From Natrononativus amylolyticus (GTDB lineage: Archaea; Halobacteriota; Halobacteria; Halobacteriales; Natrialbaceae): a DNA stretch of 64,000 nucleotides. Position 1 is the first letter of the stretch. Each line of letters starts with the position of its first letter. The notes below the pieces were generated by a model. The model was not told where the DNA came from, ran no database searches, and worked only from the letters and a program-made list of their open reading frames with translations. Made by a program: the position numbers and the translations under genes. This document shows positions 1-9,253 of the stretch, piece after piece. The stretch is from contig NZ_CP101458.1 in assembly GCF_024362525.1 (NCBI RefSeq), positions 2,852,001 through 2,916,000 on the forward strand. Direction: 5' to 3'.

Positions 1-577
1 GGTCGGCGAACACAGACGCGACGAACGCGCCCAGGTTCTCGATGTCGAGCACCTGCAGCGGCTCGCGGGGCTCGAGGCCCATCGCCAGCGTGCCGTCTTC
101 GATCGACTCCCGGAAGCCCTCGAAGTTCTGCATGAAGAACACGGGGCGGACGACCGTCGCGGGGAGCCCCAGGTCGTCGATTCGCTCCTCGAGTTCCCAC
201 TTGGAGTCGAAGTGGGAGATGCCGGTGTCGCGCTCGGCTCCCCCCACAGAGGAGAAGACGAGGTGGTCGATTCCGACCTCGTCGGCGAGTTCGAGGACGT
301 TCGTGCCCTGGGAGACCTCGCCGTCGTAGCCGTGCTCCCAGAAGTTGGTGACCAGGAAGACGCCGTCGGCCTGTTCGACCAGCGGCTCGAGGCTGTTCTT
401 CTCGGCGAGGTCCGCCTGGACGACTTCCGCGCCTCTCTCGGCGAGTTCGTGCGCTTCGGGCTTGTTCTGATCGCGGGTGAGCGCGAGGACCTCGACGTCG
501 CGCTCGAGGAGTGCGTACGCGACCGAGCCACCCTGGGTGCCGGTCGAACCGGTAACGAGGACAGTGTCTGCGGACAT
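1..577 (-). CDS. NmrA-like NAD(P)-binding reductase, C-terminus cut by window edge
   Basis: The reading frame starts with ATG at 577 and runs leftwards off the window, so about 192 residues are visible. The N-terminus carries the nucleotide-binding glycine motif GSTGTQGG that marks NmrA/HSCARG-type atypical short-chain dehydrogenases. It is followed by the alternating helices and strands of a Rossmann fold and by the motif FSSVGGAERDTGI. Proteins of this family bind NAD(P) and act as redox sensors, quinone reductases or isoflavone-reductase-like enzymes, so the substrate cannot be named. The gene stands alone on the minus strand. The missing part is the substrate-binding C-terminal third. Confidence 0.85.
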   Translation of the reverse strand, partial: MSADTVLVTGSTGTQGGSVAYALLERDVEVLALTRDQNKPEAHELAERGAEVVQADLAEKNSLEPLVEQADGVFLVTNFWEHGYDGEVSQGTNVLELADEVGIDHLVFSSVGGAERDTGISHFDSKWELEERIDDLGLPATVVRPVFFMQNFEGFRESIEDGTLAMGLEPREPLQVLDIENLGAFVASVFAD

Positions 578-635
578 AGCGGGACACCTACCAGCGGGAG
601 CCACAAGAAGCTGATACCCTCGAGTGCAGCGGGGG

Positions 636-1280
636 TCACTCGAAGCACTCGAGTGCCTCGCCTTCGAAACGTGGGTCCGGCTCGAATTCGGGGTCTGGAG
701 AGGCGCGGTCGCTCTCCGCCCTGAGGACGACCCGGTCGTCGACGGAGTACGTGACTCGCGTCTCCCACTCGTCGCCAGCAGATTGGGAGCCGTCGTCGTG
801 GTGGATGGCGCTTGCGATATCGTAGACGAGCGAGACGACGACGCGTTCCTCGCCGTTTCCAACCGCACCGACTTGCGCCGCGGTGGGTTCGAATCCGAAC
901 CCGGCGGCGTCCTCTCGGTGGTAGTCGACGAACGCGTTTCGGCGGTGAGCCTCCTCGTACCGCGTCACGTACTCGAGGACGTCCTCGTGCGAGAGCGATG
1001 CGGGCGGCTCGGGATACTCGAGCGGCGGTATCGCCTCGTCGTCGGCCGGGGCCGACGGCGGTTCCGGCGGCGTTACCGGGCAATCGTAGGTGAATTCGAC
1101 CGACGACTCGAGCGGCGGCTCGGAGGCGGTATCGAACTCCGGCGGCGTCGCGTACTCGGTCTCGGGCGTCGCGTTCGCCCGGGAGGGGTCGTCGTCGGAT
1201 TCGATACTCGAGACGCAGCCGGCGACGCCGACGGACGCGAGTGTCACGAGGAGGGCGCGACGAGAGGGGGGACGGGACAT
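636..1280 (-). CDS. exported lipoprotein of unknown function
   Basis: This 214-residue protein begins with a twin-arginine stretch (SRRALL), a short hydrophobic segment and a lipobox VAGC near residue 22, so it is probably exported by Tat and lipid-anchored outside the membrane. Residues 25-90 are low-complexity, rich in Pro, Glu and Thr, as in haloarchaeal cell-surface linkers. The remaining part has a helix-strand pattern without a recognised domain. It lies downstream of ftsY on the same strand but with its own start. Function is unknown. Confidence 0.7.
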   Translation of the reverse strand: MSRPPSRRALLVTLASVGVAGCVSSIESDDDPSRANATPETEYATPPEFDTASEPPLESSVEFTYDCPVTPPEPPSAPADDEAIPPLEYPEPPASLSHEDVLEYVTRYEEAHRRNAFVDYHREDAAGFGFEPTAAQVGAVGNGEERVVVSLVYDIASAIHHDDGSQSAGDEWETRVTYSVDDRVVLRAESDRASPDPEFEPDPRFEGEALECFE

Positions 1281-1333
1281 ACGTTACCACCGTTCCGCCG
1301 CGAGAAAAGGTTCAGGGGATCGAACGGTTTCGA

Positions 1334-2635
1334 TCAGTCGTTTTCCTCGAGCAGCCGGTCGATCATCTCGTCGGGGTCGAAGCGCTCGATGTCGTCGTAG
1401 CCCTGGCCGACGCCGAGGAACAGAATGGGTTTGCCGGTGACGTGGGCCACGGAGATGGCGGCCCCGCCGTTCGAGTCGGCGTCGGCTTTCGTCAGGATCG
1501 CGCCGTCGATCGACGCGGCCTCGTCGAACTCGCGGGCGCGGTTGACGGCGTCCTGGCCCGCGACGGCCTCGTCGACGAACAGCGTCATGTCGGGACCGAC
1601 GACCCGGTCGATCTTCTCGAGCTGGTCCATCAGCCCCTCGTTGGTGTGCAGGCGGCCGGCGGTGTCGCCGAGGACGACGTCGACGTCGTTGGCCTCGGCG
1701 TACTCGACGGCGTCGTACAGCACCGCGGCGGGGTCGCCGCCCTGCTGGTGGGTGATAAGCTTCGTGTCGAGCGCCTTCGCGTGCTCTGCGATCTGCTCGT
1801 TGGCGCCCGCGCGGTAGGTGTCGCCGTTGGCCATCACGCACGAGTAACCGCGCTCCTCGAAGTAGCGGCTGAGTTTGGCGATGCTCGTCGTCTTCCCGAC
1901 GCCGTTGACGCCGGTGAAGACGATCACCAGCGGTTTGTCCTCGACCGCGATCCGCTCGTCGAAGTCGAACTGGCCGACGCTGATCACGTCGTAGATCGCG
2001 TCGCGCAGCGCCTCCTCGACGACCGCGCCGGTCGAGGTGGTGAACGTCCGGGTCTCGCCGACCAGTTCGTCGCGGATATTGTCGAGGATCTCCTCTGCGA
2101 CGCCCATCTCGACGTCGCTCGAGAGCAGGGCCATCTCGAGTTCGTGTAACGGCCCCTCGAGGTCCTCCTCCTCGATGACGAACTTCCCGCGGACCATCGA
2201 CTTGGCCTTCCGGCCGAAGCCGATCGAGTTGCCGTCGTCGTCCGCGTCTTCATCGGGCCCCTCGTCGGGCTCGAAGTCGGCCGCCGGTCGGTCCTCCTCG
2301 AGCGCTGGATCGGGGTCCACCTCGTGGGACTCGAGGTCGGCTTCCGTATCGTCGACCGTCGCACCCGACTCCTCGGGCGTCGTCGCGACCTCGTCGGGGT
2401 CGGTCGTCGAGGGGCGGTCGGCCCCGTCGGGTCGCTTCGGGTCGACCGGCTCGCCGTCGATCGCCTCCGCGTCTGACTCGAGTCCGTCGGGTTCGAGCGC
2501 CTCGTCGGTCGCCTCCGCGGCGTCCGGTTCGCCGTCCTCGAGTTCCTCCTCGTCGACCTCCTCGACGTTCTCCTCGGCCGCCTCCTCGGCGTCTTCGCGG
2601 AAGCTGCCGAGTTTCTCCTTCAGGTTGTCGAACAT
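1334..2635 (-). CDS. ftsY: signal recognition particle receptor FtsY
   Basis: FtsY is the SRP-receptor GTPase that docks ribosome-nascent-chain-SRP complexes at the membrane. The 433-residue protein has a long acidic A-domain (about residues 1-140, rich in Glu and Asp, typical of haloarchaea), a helical N domain and the SRP-type GTPase domain. Visible motifs are G1 GVNGVGKTT at about 242-250, DTYRAGA at about 272-278, DTAGRLH near 325 and TKADADSNG near 388. It follows pfdA with a 9-base gap on the same strand, the usual archaeal arrangement, so the two are probably co-transcribed. The conserved C-terminal end FLGVGQGYDDIERFDP confirms full length. Confidence 0.97.
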   Translation of the reverse strand: MFDNLKEKLGSFREDAEEAAEENVEEVDEEELEDGEPDAAEATDEALEPDGLESDAEAIDGEPVDPKRPDGADRPSTTDPDEVATTPEESGATVDDTEADLESHEVDPDPALEEDRPAADFEPDEGPDEDADDDGNSIGFGRKAKSMVRGKFVIEEEDLEGPLHELEMALLSSDVEMGVAEEILDNIRDELVGETRTFTTSTGAVVEEALRDAIYDVISVGQFDFDERIAVEDKPLVIVFTGVNGVGKTTSIAKLSRYFEERGYSCVMANGDTYRAGANEQIAEHAKALDTKLITHQQGGDPAAVLYDAVEYAEANDVDVVLGDTAGRLHTNEGLMDQLEKIDRVVGPDMTLFVDEAVAGQDAVNRAREFDEAASIDGAILTKADADSNGGAAISVAHVTGKPILFLGVGQGYDDIERFDPDEMIDRLLEEND

Positions 2636-2644
2636 CGTCTCCCC

Positions 2645-3100
2645 CTACTCGTCGGGATTCTGCTGGCCCTGCATCTGCTGCATCTGCTGTTGCATCGCCT
2701 GCTGCTGGAGCTGCTGGGCTTTCCCCTCGAGCTGTGCGCTCTCGGCCTCGAGGTCGGCGATCTGGTCGGTGAGTTCCTCGATGTCGTCGTCGAGGCGCTC
2801 CTTCTTGTTCTCGAGGGCGGAGACGGCGCCCTCCCGTTCGAACTCCGCGGCGTAGTCGGCGCCGAGTTCGACGATCGCCTCGTCGATGTCCTCGATCTCG
2901 GCGCGGACGTAGGCGCCGCCACCGAGGGGGACCTGGACGACCGAGCCGGTCTCGAGTTGCTCGAGAGCGGTGATCGCCTCGTCGACCTCGCCCTGCTCGG
3001 TGCGGACGGCCTCGACGCTGGTCTCGAGGGCCTCGATCTGCTCCTGAAGTTCCTGGAGCTGCTGTGAGAGTTCCTGGAGTTCCTGCTGGCTTGCGCTCAT
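2645..3100 (-). CDS. pfdA: prefoldin alpha subunit
   Basis: Prefoldin is the jellyfish-shaped hexameric cochaperone that captures unfolded proteins and hands them to the thermosome; two alpha and four beta subunits form it. This 151-residue protein has the alpha-subunit layout: an N-terminal coiled coil (residues about 5-45), a central beta-hairpin region with the conserved VQVPLGGGAYV segment, and a C-terminal coiled coil ending in a very Gln/Met-rich tail. It directly precedes ftsY in the same orientation. The Gln-rich tail is longer than in many homologues but the fold is clear. Confidence 0.95.
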   Translation of the reverse strand: MSASQQELQELSQQLQELQEQIEALETSVEAVRTEQGEVDEAITALEQLETGSVVQVPLGGGAYVRAEIEDIDEAIVELGADYAAEFEREGAVSALENKKERLDDDIEELTDQIADLEAESAQLEGKAQQLQQQAMQQQMQQMQGQQNPDE

Positions 3101-3259
3101 GACTAGGTCTGGGTCAGGCAGTCGGAAGAATCTTCCCTTCTATCGAAGTCGGCGGTCGGAGCGACGAATCGGGTTGTGAGCGACGAACCTCGAGCTTCGA
3201 GGGTGAACCGCGTGACCGGCCCGCGCGAGCCAAATCGGTTTTGCTCGCGCGACCGTACT

Positions 3260-3583
3260 ATGTTTCCAATGAGCGAACTCGAGCCGTCCGAACTGCTGCC
3301 CAGCGACCGAATGCAGCGCCAGGTTCTCGAGGGTGAGGTGACCCAGATCCACCGCGGCCACCGGTACGCCGAGCAGGGCGACACGTTCACCATCGAGGGG
3401 ACCGCCTTCGAGGTGACCGACGTCACCGAGCGCACCCTCGGCGACCTGACCGACGCGGACGCGCAGGCGGAGGGGATGGAGAACCTCGAGGCGTACGAGC
3501 GGCTGCTCGAGCGCGCCCACGAGAGCTTCGAGTGGGACGACGACAGCGAGGTCGTCCGCCACCGGTTCGAACGGCGCGAGTAG
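3260..3583 (+). CDS. ASCH-domain protein
   Basis: The protein has about 107 residues if it starts at the ATG at 3260; a second ATG at 3269 is also possible. An upstream in-frame extension to 3176 is Arg-rich and unlike the acidic body, so it was not used. The sequence resembles ASCH-superfamily proteins (PUA-like beta barrel, predicted RNA binding), with the typical pattern of a short barrel followed by the segment TLGDLTDADAQAEGMENLE and a charged helical end. It is transcribed opposite to its neighbours pfdA and tif6, so it interrupts the minus-strand ribosome-biogenesis cluster. A role in translation is plausible from fold and place but not shown. Confidence 0.8.
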   Translation: MFPMSELEPSELLPSDRMQRQVLEGEVTQIHRGHRYAEQGDTFTIEGTAFEVTDVTERTLGDLTDADAQAEGMENLEAYERLLERAHESFEWDDDSEVVRHRFERRE

Positions 3584-3661
3584 TCCGGCGACTCGAGCGG
3601 CCGACACCGAGAGCCGGGGCTCGACGCGAGAAAAGACGAGAACCGCAGTCGCGTACCGGCG

Positions 3662-4327
3662 TTACTCGAGGTAGCCCAGCGCGTCCTCGATCCGGCCGAG
3701 TTCGGGGCCGGTGGTGTCGTTGCCGACGACGTAGCCCGCGTCGTTTGCGACCAGTCCCGACCCCACGAGGGGCGCGCCGTAGTTGATCGTCCCGACGTCG
3801 GCCCGCACGTCGAGGACCTCCTCGAGGGCGTCGAGTTCGCCGTCGGTCGCTTTCGGATGGCAGAGCACGCCCCGGTTGGTCGCCACGGCGGCCGTGCCGA
3901 CGGTGCGGACGCCGCCGAGGTCGCCCCGCTCGACGGGGACCTCGAGGGCGTCCTTGACGATCCGGACCGCCTCGCGCGAGAGGTCCGCGTGGACGTACGC
4001 CCCGTAGTCGTTCGCGAGGACGACGTTGCCGGCGGCGTTGATGCTGCCCGGCAGCTCCGTGACGGGAACGTCGACGGCCTCCTCGAGGCGCTCGCGCTCG
4101 TACTCGAGGACGCGACTGCTGACGAGGAGGCCGTTCTCGTTGCCCGTCGCGAGCGCGCCGACGGTCGAGGAGCCGCCGACGGTCGTTCCGACGGCGGACA
4201 CCTCGAGTTCGTCGGCGAACGCCTCGACGACCTCGTCGTCGGCGTCCGGCCGGACGAGCACGCACGAGTCCGTCGCGCGGGCGAAGACGCCGATGTATGC
4301 CGATCCGGCGAATGCGGCGCGAAGCAC
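3662..4327 (-). CDS. tif6: translation initiation factor aIF-6
   Basis: aIF6 binds the large ribosomal subunit and prevents premature joining with the small subunit. The 221-residue length and the repeated pseudo-symmetric alpha/beta units, each carrying an NENGLLV / NDYGAYV / NRGVLCHP / NDAGYVV-like core, are the five-fold penton repeats of the eIF6 family. The stop lies 2 bases before the rpl31e stop-side boundary region, so it is tightly packed behind rpl31e (rpl31e ends at 4330). It is surely co-transcribed with rpl39e and rpl31e. Confidence 0.96.
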   Translation of the reverse strand: MLRAAFAGSAYIGVFARATDSCVLVRPDADDEVVEAFADELEVSAVGTTVGGSSTVGALATGNENGLLVSSRVLEYERERLEEAVDVPVTELPGSINAAGNVVLANDYGAYVHADLSREAVRIVKDALEVPVERGDLGGVRTVGTAAVATNRGVLCHPKATDGELDALEEVLDVRADVGTINYGAPLVGSGLVANDAGYVVGNDTTGPELGRIEDALGYLE

Positions 4328-4329
4328 CG

Positions 4330-4608
4330 TTAGTCGGCGACCTCGGCCTCGACGACCGACTCGCCCTCCTCGTCGAAGCGGGCGGCCCGCACGCGGAGCT
4401 TCCGCGGCGGGTTCGCTCGCCCTTCGGACCAGACGGTCTCGTTAATCGAGGGGTCGAGTCGGATGGCGTCCTCGTCGACGGCGAACTGTTTCGCGAGGTG
4501 GGCGCGGACGATCTTCATCGCCGCGTTCGCGGCCTCGTGGTTTGCGCCCTTCTTGACGTCGCGGAGGGGAACGGTGACGACGCGCTCCTCGAAATCACTG
4601 GCACTCAT
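4330..4608 (-). CDS. rpl31e: 50S ribosomal protein L31e
   Basis: The 92-residue basic/acidic protein matches archaeal L31e: the N-terminal segment with [24 protein letters not shown], then [15 protein letters not shown], then the [12 protein letters not shown] region. L31e lies near the polypeptide exit tunnel of the large subunit. The gene sits between rpl39e (2-base gap upstream) and tif6 (2-base gap downstream) on the same strand, the conserved archaeal order. Confidence 0.96.
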   Translation of the reverse strand: MSASDFEERVVTVPLRDVKKGANHEAANAAMKIVRAHLAKQFAVDEDAIRLDPSINETVWSEGRANPPRKLRVRAARFDEEGESVVEAEVAD

Positions 4609-4610
4609 GA

Positions 4611-4763
4611 TTACTCGTCAGTGTCGTTGCGCCGCCAGTTGCGTCGCTTCGGGTTTCGCTGGACGTTCATGTCGGTCTTCAGCATGACCCACGCGGGAAC
4701 GCGGCTGTTCTGGTTCTCGAGGTGGGCCAGGCGCTTCTTCTTGGCCTTCGATTTCTTACCCAT
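4611..4763 (-). CDS. rpl39e: 50S ribosomal protein L39e
   Basis: This very short gene encodes 50 residues starting [19 protein letters not shown] and containing PAWVMLKT and the Arg-rich [15 protein letters not shown] end, the hallmark of L39e, an unfolded basic protein in the exit tunnel. The start ATG is at 4763; the frame is open far upstream to 5957, but that extension is antisense noise of the neighbouring Tat protein gene. It is the first gene of the rpl39e-rpl31e-tif6 unit. Confidence 0.96.
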   Translation of the reverse strand: MGKKSKAKKKRLAHLENQNSRVPAWVMLKTDMNVQRNPKRRNWRRNDTDE

Positions 4764-4873
4764 AGTGGCCGGAGGTAGCCCGCGCTGGCTTAAAATCTTG
4801 TCCATCTCGAGGAACCGCCGTGAAACCGCTCTCCGGCGCCGTAGCGGCCGGTCGGCCGGTTTCGGGTCGCGGC

Positions 4874-5878
4874 CTACGCGTACCAGGCGATCGTCGTCGC
4901 CCGGTGGCGGGTGTCGTAGGCGTCGAGCCCCTCGCCCGTGAGCCGTCGCACCCGCAGGTCGTCGTACAGCGTCGAGTGGGTGTAATCGAGGAACGTGACG
5001 GGGACGACCAGCTCGTCGTCCTCGCGGAGCGCGCTCGCGAGGATCGTGTAAACGTGCTTGTGGCGGTCGTCCTTGACGAACCCCCCGACGACCGGCGCCG
5101 TCTGCTCGAGGGCGGGAACCGCCTGGAGCGCGTCGACCGACCGGCGGGTGAGCTCGTAACAGAACAGCCCGGTGTCCTCGCCCGCGAGCATTGCCTCGAA
5201 CGACGTCTCGGACTCGAAGCGCGAACGGAGATCCCGCGCCCCGAACAGCACGTTGTCCTCGACCGAGCCGGCGACGTAGCGCGGGACGTCGTAGCTGGTG
5301 TGCTCGCGGAACCCCTCGACGAGCCCCTCGGCGACCGCCATCGGATCGCGCGGGTCCGCCCCCGAGAACGCCTCGACGGTCGACGGCTCGGCCGACCGGT
5401 ACCCCCGCAGCGCCGAGACGGTGTGCGGGCGCGCGTCGCCCGCCGAAACCCGCTCGAAGAAGGCCGGGTAGCTGTCGTAGACGAAGCGGACGTCGCCCGC
5501 CTCGAGCGCCGACAGGTCCGCGACGAGCTCCTCGAGGGGGCCGTCCGCCAGTCCGAGGTCGTCGTCGACGACCGCCGCATCGGCGGGGTCGGCCGTCGCC
5601 CACTCGAGGTTGGCGACGGACTCGTCTGTCTCGCGGTCGACCGCCGAGACGGCGCCGTCGCGCTGGAGGAGTCGGTGCGAGTCGAGCGTGGCGACGTCCT
5701 CGCCGGCGGGACCGAGGCGCTGGGCGACCAGCGGGTCGAGATCCTGACGGGTGAGGTTCGTGCCGGTGAACCGATCGTAACCGAGGACGACGTTGTAGAT
5801 CGCGGTCCCGCCGCCGAGGGCGGTTCCGCCGCCGACGGCGCCGGCCAGCAGCTGTCGGCGCGTCAGATCGGTGTCCAT
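4874..5878 (-). CDS. Tat-exported protein of unknown function
   Basis: The 334-residue protein begins with [20 protein letters not shown], a twin-arginine signal with a Gly/Ala-rich hydrophobic core but without a lipobox cysteine at the cleavage site, so it is probably released or retained by the uncleaved helix. The body is soluble, with no second membrane segment and no domain I recognise. Aromatic motifs such as [10 protein letters not shown] and [14 protein letters not shown] look conserved-protein-like. It is alone, 110 bases upstream of rpl39e on the same strand. No function is proposed. Confidence 0.72.
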   Translation of the reverse strand: MDTDLTRRQLLAGAVGGGTALGGGTAIYNVVLGYDRFTGTNLTRQDLDPLVAQRLGPAGEDVATLDSHRLLQRDGAVSAVDRETDESVANLEWATADPADAAVVDDDLGLADGPLEELVADLSALEAGDVRFVYDSYPAFFERVSAGDARPHTVSALRGYRSAEPSTVEAFSGADPRDPMAVAEGLVEGFREHTSYDVPRYVAGSVEDNVLFGARDLRSRFESETSFEAMLAGEDTGLFCYELTRRSVDALQAVPALEQTAPVVGGFVKDDRHKHVYTILASALREDDELVVPVTFLDYTHSTLYDDLRVRRLTGEGLDAYDTRHRATTIAWYA

Positions 5879-5953
5879 TCAGGTCGACTGATTGGTTCCC
5901 GGAACGAAATGTGTTTCGTCGCACCAGCGGCTCGCCGAAATCCGTCCGACGGC

Positions 5954-6511
5954 TCACTCGAGACGGAACCGCTCGAGCGTCGAGTACACCGGCCCCTCGT
6001 CGGTGAGGGTGCTCTCGGTGAGTCGCACCTCCTCGACGCGGAACGCGCCGATCGTCGGCTCGCGCTCGCGAACCCGCTCCTGGACGAGCTCCTTCCCGTC
6101 GGCGTGTTCCATCCGGGCGAGGGTGACGTGCGGGGTGAACTCGTGGGTTTCGGGATCGAACCCCATCTCGACCGTGCGGTCCTCGAGCGCCTCGTGGAGC
6201 CGCGTCAGCTCGTCGCCGCCGGCCTCGAAGCCGGCCCAGAGCACGCTGATGTACTCGAGGCTCGGGAACACGCCGAGGCCGCCGACGCGGGCGGTGAACG
6301 GGTCGACGTCCGCCTCGGCGACGCCCGCGGCGAGTTCGCGTTTCAGCTCTGGAAGTCGGGTCTCGGAGACGTCACCCAGGAATTTGAGGGTGACGTGGGC
6401 CTGGCCGGCATCGGTGAAGTTCAGCCCCTCCGCCGCCGAGAGCGTGTCCTGGACGTCGCCGACCGCGTCCGTGAGTTCGTCGGGGAGGTCGACGCTGACG
6501 AACAGTCGCAT
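5954..6511 (-). CDS. thpR: RNA 2',3'-cyclic phosphodiesterase
   Basis: This is a 2H-phosphoesterase of the LigT/ThpR type, which opens 2',3'-cyclic phosphates at RNA ends. The 185-residue length is standard. Both catalytic H-x-T signatures are present: HVTLKF near residue 39 and HVTLAR near residue 125, separated by the expected 85 residues. The start [13 protein letters not shown] matches the first strand of the family. The gene is divergently arranged with the TPR gene at 6609. Confidence 0.94.
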   Translation of the reverse strand: MRLFVSVDLPDELTDAVGDVQDTLSAAEGLNFTDAGQAHVTLKFLGDVSETRLPELKRELAAGVAEADVDPFTARVGGLGVFPSLEYISVLWAGFEAGGDELTRLHEALEDRTVEMGFDPETHEFTPHVTLARMEHADGKELVQERVREREPTIGAFRVEEVRLTESTLTDEGPVYSTLERFRLE

Positions 6512-6608
6512 GAGCGAGGGTTCGACGGCCCCTCGCTTGAAGCTGTGGCCGGCGGCCCCCTCGAGTCGGGACGCAGCCCTTAACAGTCGTCGCTGCGAAG
6601 AACTGACA

Positions 6609-7379
6609 ATGACTGATCGCGAGGACGACGCGGACCGCCGTCACCGGTTCTCCGAGGGTGCCGGCTTCGAGGAGTCCTACGAGGAGTTCGACCTCGACCC
6701 GCCGGAACTCGACGTCGACCCCTCGCGGGTCGACCCCGTCGACTCCCGGGTTCTCACGGACTTACTCGACGAGCACAACGTCGGCAGCGACGACGTCGAC
6801 GCCGAGGAACTGCTCGACGTCGGGCTGAACTACATGGGGATCAACCGCTTCGAGCAGGCCACCGAGGCGTTCGAGCGCGCCGCCCGGTTCGCCGACGACG
6901 ACGGCGTCGCCCAGGAGGCCTGGGTGAACAAGGGCGTCGCCCACGCCGAACTCGAGGAGTACGACGAGGCGATCGGCGCCCACCGGGAGGCGCTGCGGAT
7001 CGACGACGAGAGCGAGCACGCCGCCAGCGCCGAGACGAACCTGGCCTACGCGCTCTGGGAGTTCGGCGAGACCGCCCAGGCCCTGGAGCACGCCGAACGG
7101 GCCGTCGAACTCGACGAGCGGTTCCCTCAGGCGTGGTACAACCGGGCCTTCTTCCTCTCCGAGCGCGGCCTCGCCGAAGAGGCGCTCAACTGCATCGACA
7201 ACGCCATTCGGCTGGGCCAACGAGACGCGACGGTGCTAGAGGAGAAGGCGCGCATTCTCGAGGAACTCGGCGAGTACGACGAGGCCGACGAGATCGCCGA
7301 GGAGGCGAACGAACTGCGCGAGCGGGCCGAAGAGCGACTCGTCGAGGAGCGCGAGCAACGCCAGCACCAGCGGGAGTGA
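6609..7379 (+). CDS. tetratricopeptide-repeat protein
   Basis: From the ATG at 6609 the protein has 256 residues. After an acidic N-terminus of about 65 residues it carries at least four TPR units (for example YMGINRFEQATEAFERA, GVAHAELEEYDEAIGAHREA, AYALWEFGETAQALEHAERA, FLSERGLAEEALNCIDNA), which form a protein-binding superhelix. The C-terminus is a Glu/Arg-rich helix. The frame is open upstream to 5892, but that part is antisense to thpR. The DUF424 gene begins 5 bases after its stop, so both are probably one transcript. Confidence 0.9.
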   Translation: MTDREDDADRRHRFSEGAGFEESYEEFDLDPPELDVDPSRVDPVDSRVLTDLLDEHNVGSDDVDAEELLDVGLNYMGINRFEQATEAFERAARFADDDGVAQEAWVNKGVAHAELEEYDEAIGAHREALRIDDESEHAASAETNLAYALWEFGETAQALEHAERAVELDERFPQAWYNRAFFLSERGLAEEALNCIDNAIRLGQRDATVLEEKARILEELGEYDEADEIAEEANELRERAEERLVEEREQRQHQRE

Positions 7380-7384
7380 CGAGT

Positions 7385-7699
7385 ATGAGCGCGACCGATT
7401 CTCGACTCCTGGTCACCGAACGCGAGACCCCCGAAGGGCTGTTAGTCGCCCTCTGTGACGACGACGTCCTCGGGCAGACCTTCGAGAGCGGCGAGTTCTC
7501 GCTGACGGTCACCGAGGAGTTCTACGGCGGCGAGACCGTCGACGAGACCGCGGCCGTCGACAGCTTACAGCGGGCGGCCGTCGCCAACATCGTCGGGACG
7601 CGGGCTGTGGACCTCGCGATCGAAGCCGACATCGTCGACGAGGCGAACGTCCTCGAGATCGGCTCGACGGTACACGCACAGTTCCTGCGGATGGGCTGA
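7385..7699 (+). CDS. DUF424-type small archaeal protein
   Basis: The gene encodes 104 residues from ATG 7385, five bases after the TPR gene. The sequence fits the archaeal DUF424 family (about 100 residues): an N-terminal strand region LVTERETPEGLLVALCDDDVLG, the segment FSLTVTEEFYGGETV, and a C-terminal part with the motif NIVGTRAVDLAIEADIVDE and VLEIGSTVHAQFLRMG. Family function is not established; gene neighbourhoods in other archaea suggest a link to translation, which I recall but cannot check here. Confidence 0.85.
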   Translation: MSATDSRLLVTERETPEGLLVALCDDDVLGQTFESGEFSLTVTEEFYGGETVDETAAVDSLQRAAVANIVGTRAVDLAIEADIVDEANVLEIGSTVHAQFLRMG

Positions 7700-7841
7700 G
7701 TCGAGCGAACGGGAGAAGTGCCCTTTTCCGCGGCTGCGGGTCGCGAGGAGAAACGCGGGGGCCGTTCGAGTGCCGGGCACAGGACTTTGGCGCTCGTTAC
7801 CGTGGTACTCAGAAACGCGCGGCGCGTTGGTGATTCGAACG

Positions 7842-9239
7842 ATGGAGAGCGTCAACCCGGCAACCGGCGAGGTATTCGAAACGTACGACGACCACACCGG
7901 CGGCGACCTCGAGACGATCCTCGACGACGCGGTTTCGGCCACGGAGTCGTGGGCCGAGACGGGGATCACGGAGCGCCAGCAGCTGCTCGAGCGGGCGGGC
8001 GAGATCCTCCGCGACCGGGAGGACGAGTACGCCGAACTGATCAGCCGCGAGATGGGCAAGCCGGTCGACGAGTCCCACGCAGAGCTCGAGAAGTGCGCGT
8101 GGGTCTGCGATTACTACGCCGAGCGAGCGGGCGAGTTTCTCGCGGACCGGGCGGTCGGCAGCGAGGCGAACGCCCGGACGTTCGTCTCCTACGAGCCGCT
8201 GGGGGTCGTCCTCGCGGTGATGCCCTGGAACTTCCCGTTCTGGCAGGTGTTTCGCTTCGCCGCGCCCCACCTCACCGCCGGCAACGTCGGCCTGCTCAAG
8301 CACGCCTCGAACGTCCCGGGCTGCGCGCTCGCGATCGAGGAGGTGTTCCGCGACGCCGGCTACTCCGACGGCGTCTTCTCGACGCTGCTGGTCGGTTCCG
8401 ACGCGATGGAAGACGTGGTTCGGGACGACCGCCTCGACGCGGTGACCCTGACGGGAAGCGAAGGGGCCGGGCGAGCCATCGCCGAACAGGCCGGCAACGA
8501 ACTGAAGAAGCACGTCCTCGAACTCGGCGGGAGCGACCCGTTCGTCGTCCTCGAGGACGCGGACCTCGAGGCGGCGGCCCGTACCGGCGTCGCCGCCCGA
8601 ACGATCAACTCGGGGCAGTCCTGCATCGCGGCCAAGCGGTTCGTCGTGGTCGACGACGTCTTCGAGGAGTTCCTCGAGCGGTTCGTCTCGGAGATGGAGT
8701 CCCTCGAGGTGGGCGACCCGCTGGAATCCGGGGTCGAGATCGGCCCGCAGGCTCGCGAGGATCTCATGGAGGACGTCCACGAGCAGGTCGAGGCGAGCGT
8801 CGAGGCGGGGGCGACCCTCGAGTGCGGCGGCGAACCGCTGGATCGCGACGGCTGGTACTACCCGCCGACGGTGCTCGCCGAGCCGCCCCTCGACAGCCCC
8901 GCAGCCGAGGAGGAGGTGTTCGGCCCGGCTGCGGCGGTCTTCCGCGCCGCGGACGAGGCGGAGGCGATCGAGATAGCGAACGACACCCGCTACGGACTGG
9001 GCGGGTCGATCTGGACCGACGATCTCGAGCGCGGGGAGCGACTCGCCCGCGAGATCGAGGCCGGCTGCGTGTTCGTCAACGAGCTCGTGAAGTCCGACCC
9101 CCGGCTGCCGTTCGGCGGCGTGAAGGCGTCGGGCTACGGCCGCGAACTCGCTCGGGAGGGGATTCGCGAGTTCGTCAACCGGAAGACCGTCTGGGTGCAG
9201 TCGGCGGGCGAGGACGACGACGTCGTCGCGACGGAGTGA
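7842..9239 (+). CDS. NAD(P)-dependent aldehyde dehydrogenase, succinate-semialdehyde type
   Basis: The 465-residue protein is an ALDH-superfamily enzyme oxidising an aldehyde to the acid. It has MPWNFPFWQVFRFAAP (Rossmann/oxyanion Asn), LTGSEGAGRAIA, LELGGSDPFVVLEDAD with the general-base Glu, and GQSCIAAKRF with the catalytic Cys. Its length and the start ESVNPATGEVFETY are those of the succinate-semialdehyde dehydrogenase branch. ATG 7842 was chosen because the 24 in-frame upstream residues precede the family start. The acetolactate-synthase-like gene starts 14 bases after its stop, so the two are an operon. Actual substrate is uncertain. Confidence 0.92.
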   Translation: MESVNPATGEVFETYDDHTGGDLETILDDAVSATESWAETGITERQQLLERAGEILRDREDEYAELISREMGKPVDESHAELEKCAWVCDYYAERAGEFLADRAVGSEANARTFVSYEPLGVVLAVMPWNFPFWQVFRFAAPHLTAGNVGLLKHASNVPGCALAIEEVFRDAGYSDGVFSTLLVGSDAMEDVVRDDRLDAVTLTGSEGAGRAIAEQAGNELKKHVLELGGSDPFVVLEDADLEAAARTGVAARTINSGQSCIAAKRFVVVDDVFEEFLERFVSEMESLEVGDPLESGVEIGPQAREDLMEDVHEQVEASVEAGATLECGGEPLDRDGWYYPPTVLAEPPLDSPAAEEEVFGPAAAVFRAADEAEAIEIANDTRYGLGGSIWTDDLERGERLAREIEAGCVFVNELVKSDPRLPFGGVKASGYGRELAREGIREFVNRKTVWVQSAGEDDDVVATE

Positions 9240-9253
9240 GGGGGAGATCACCG

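Noticed and set aside
885-905. TTCGAATCC-like stretch resembling a tRNA T-loop
   Set aside because: It is inside the lipoprotein gene, and no acceptor or anticodon stem can be formed around it.
4820-6583. Long plus-strand frame opposite the Tat protein and thpR
   Set aside because: Both minus-strand genes have clear motifs; the plus frame is a composition artefact.
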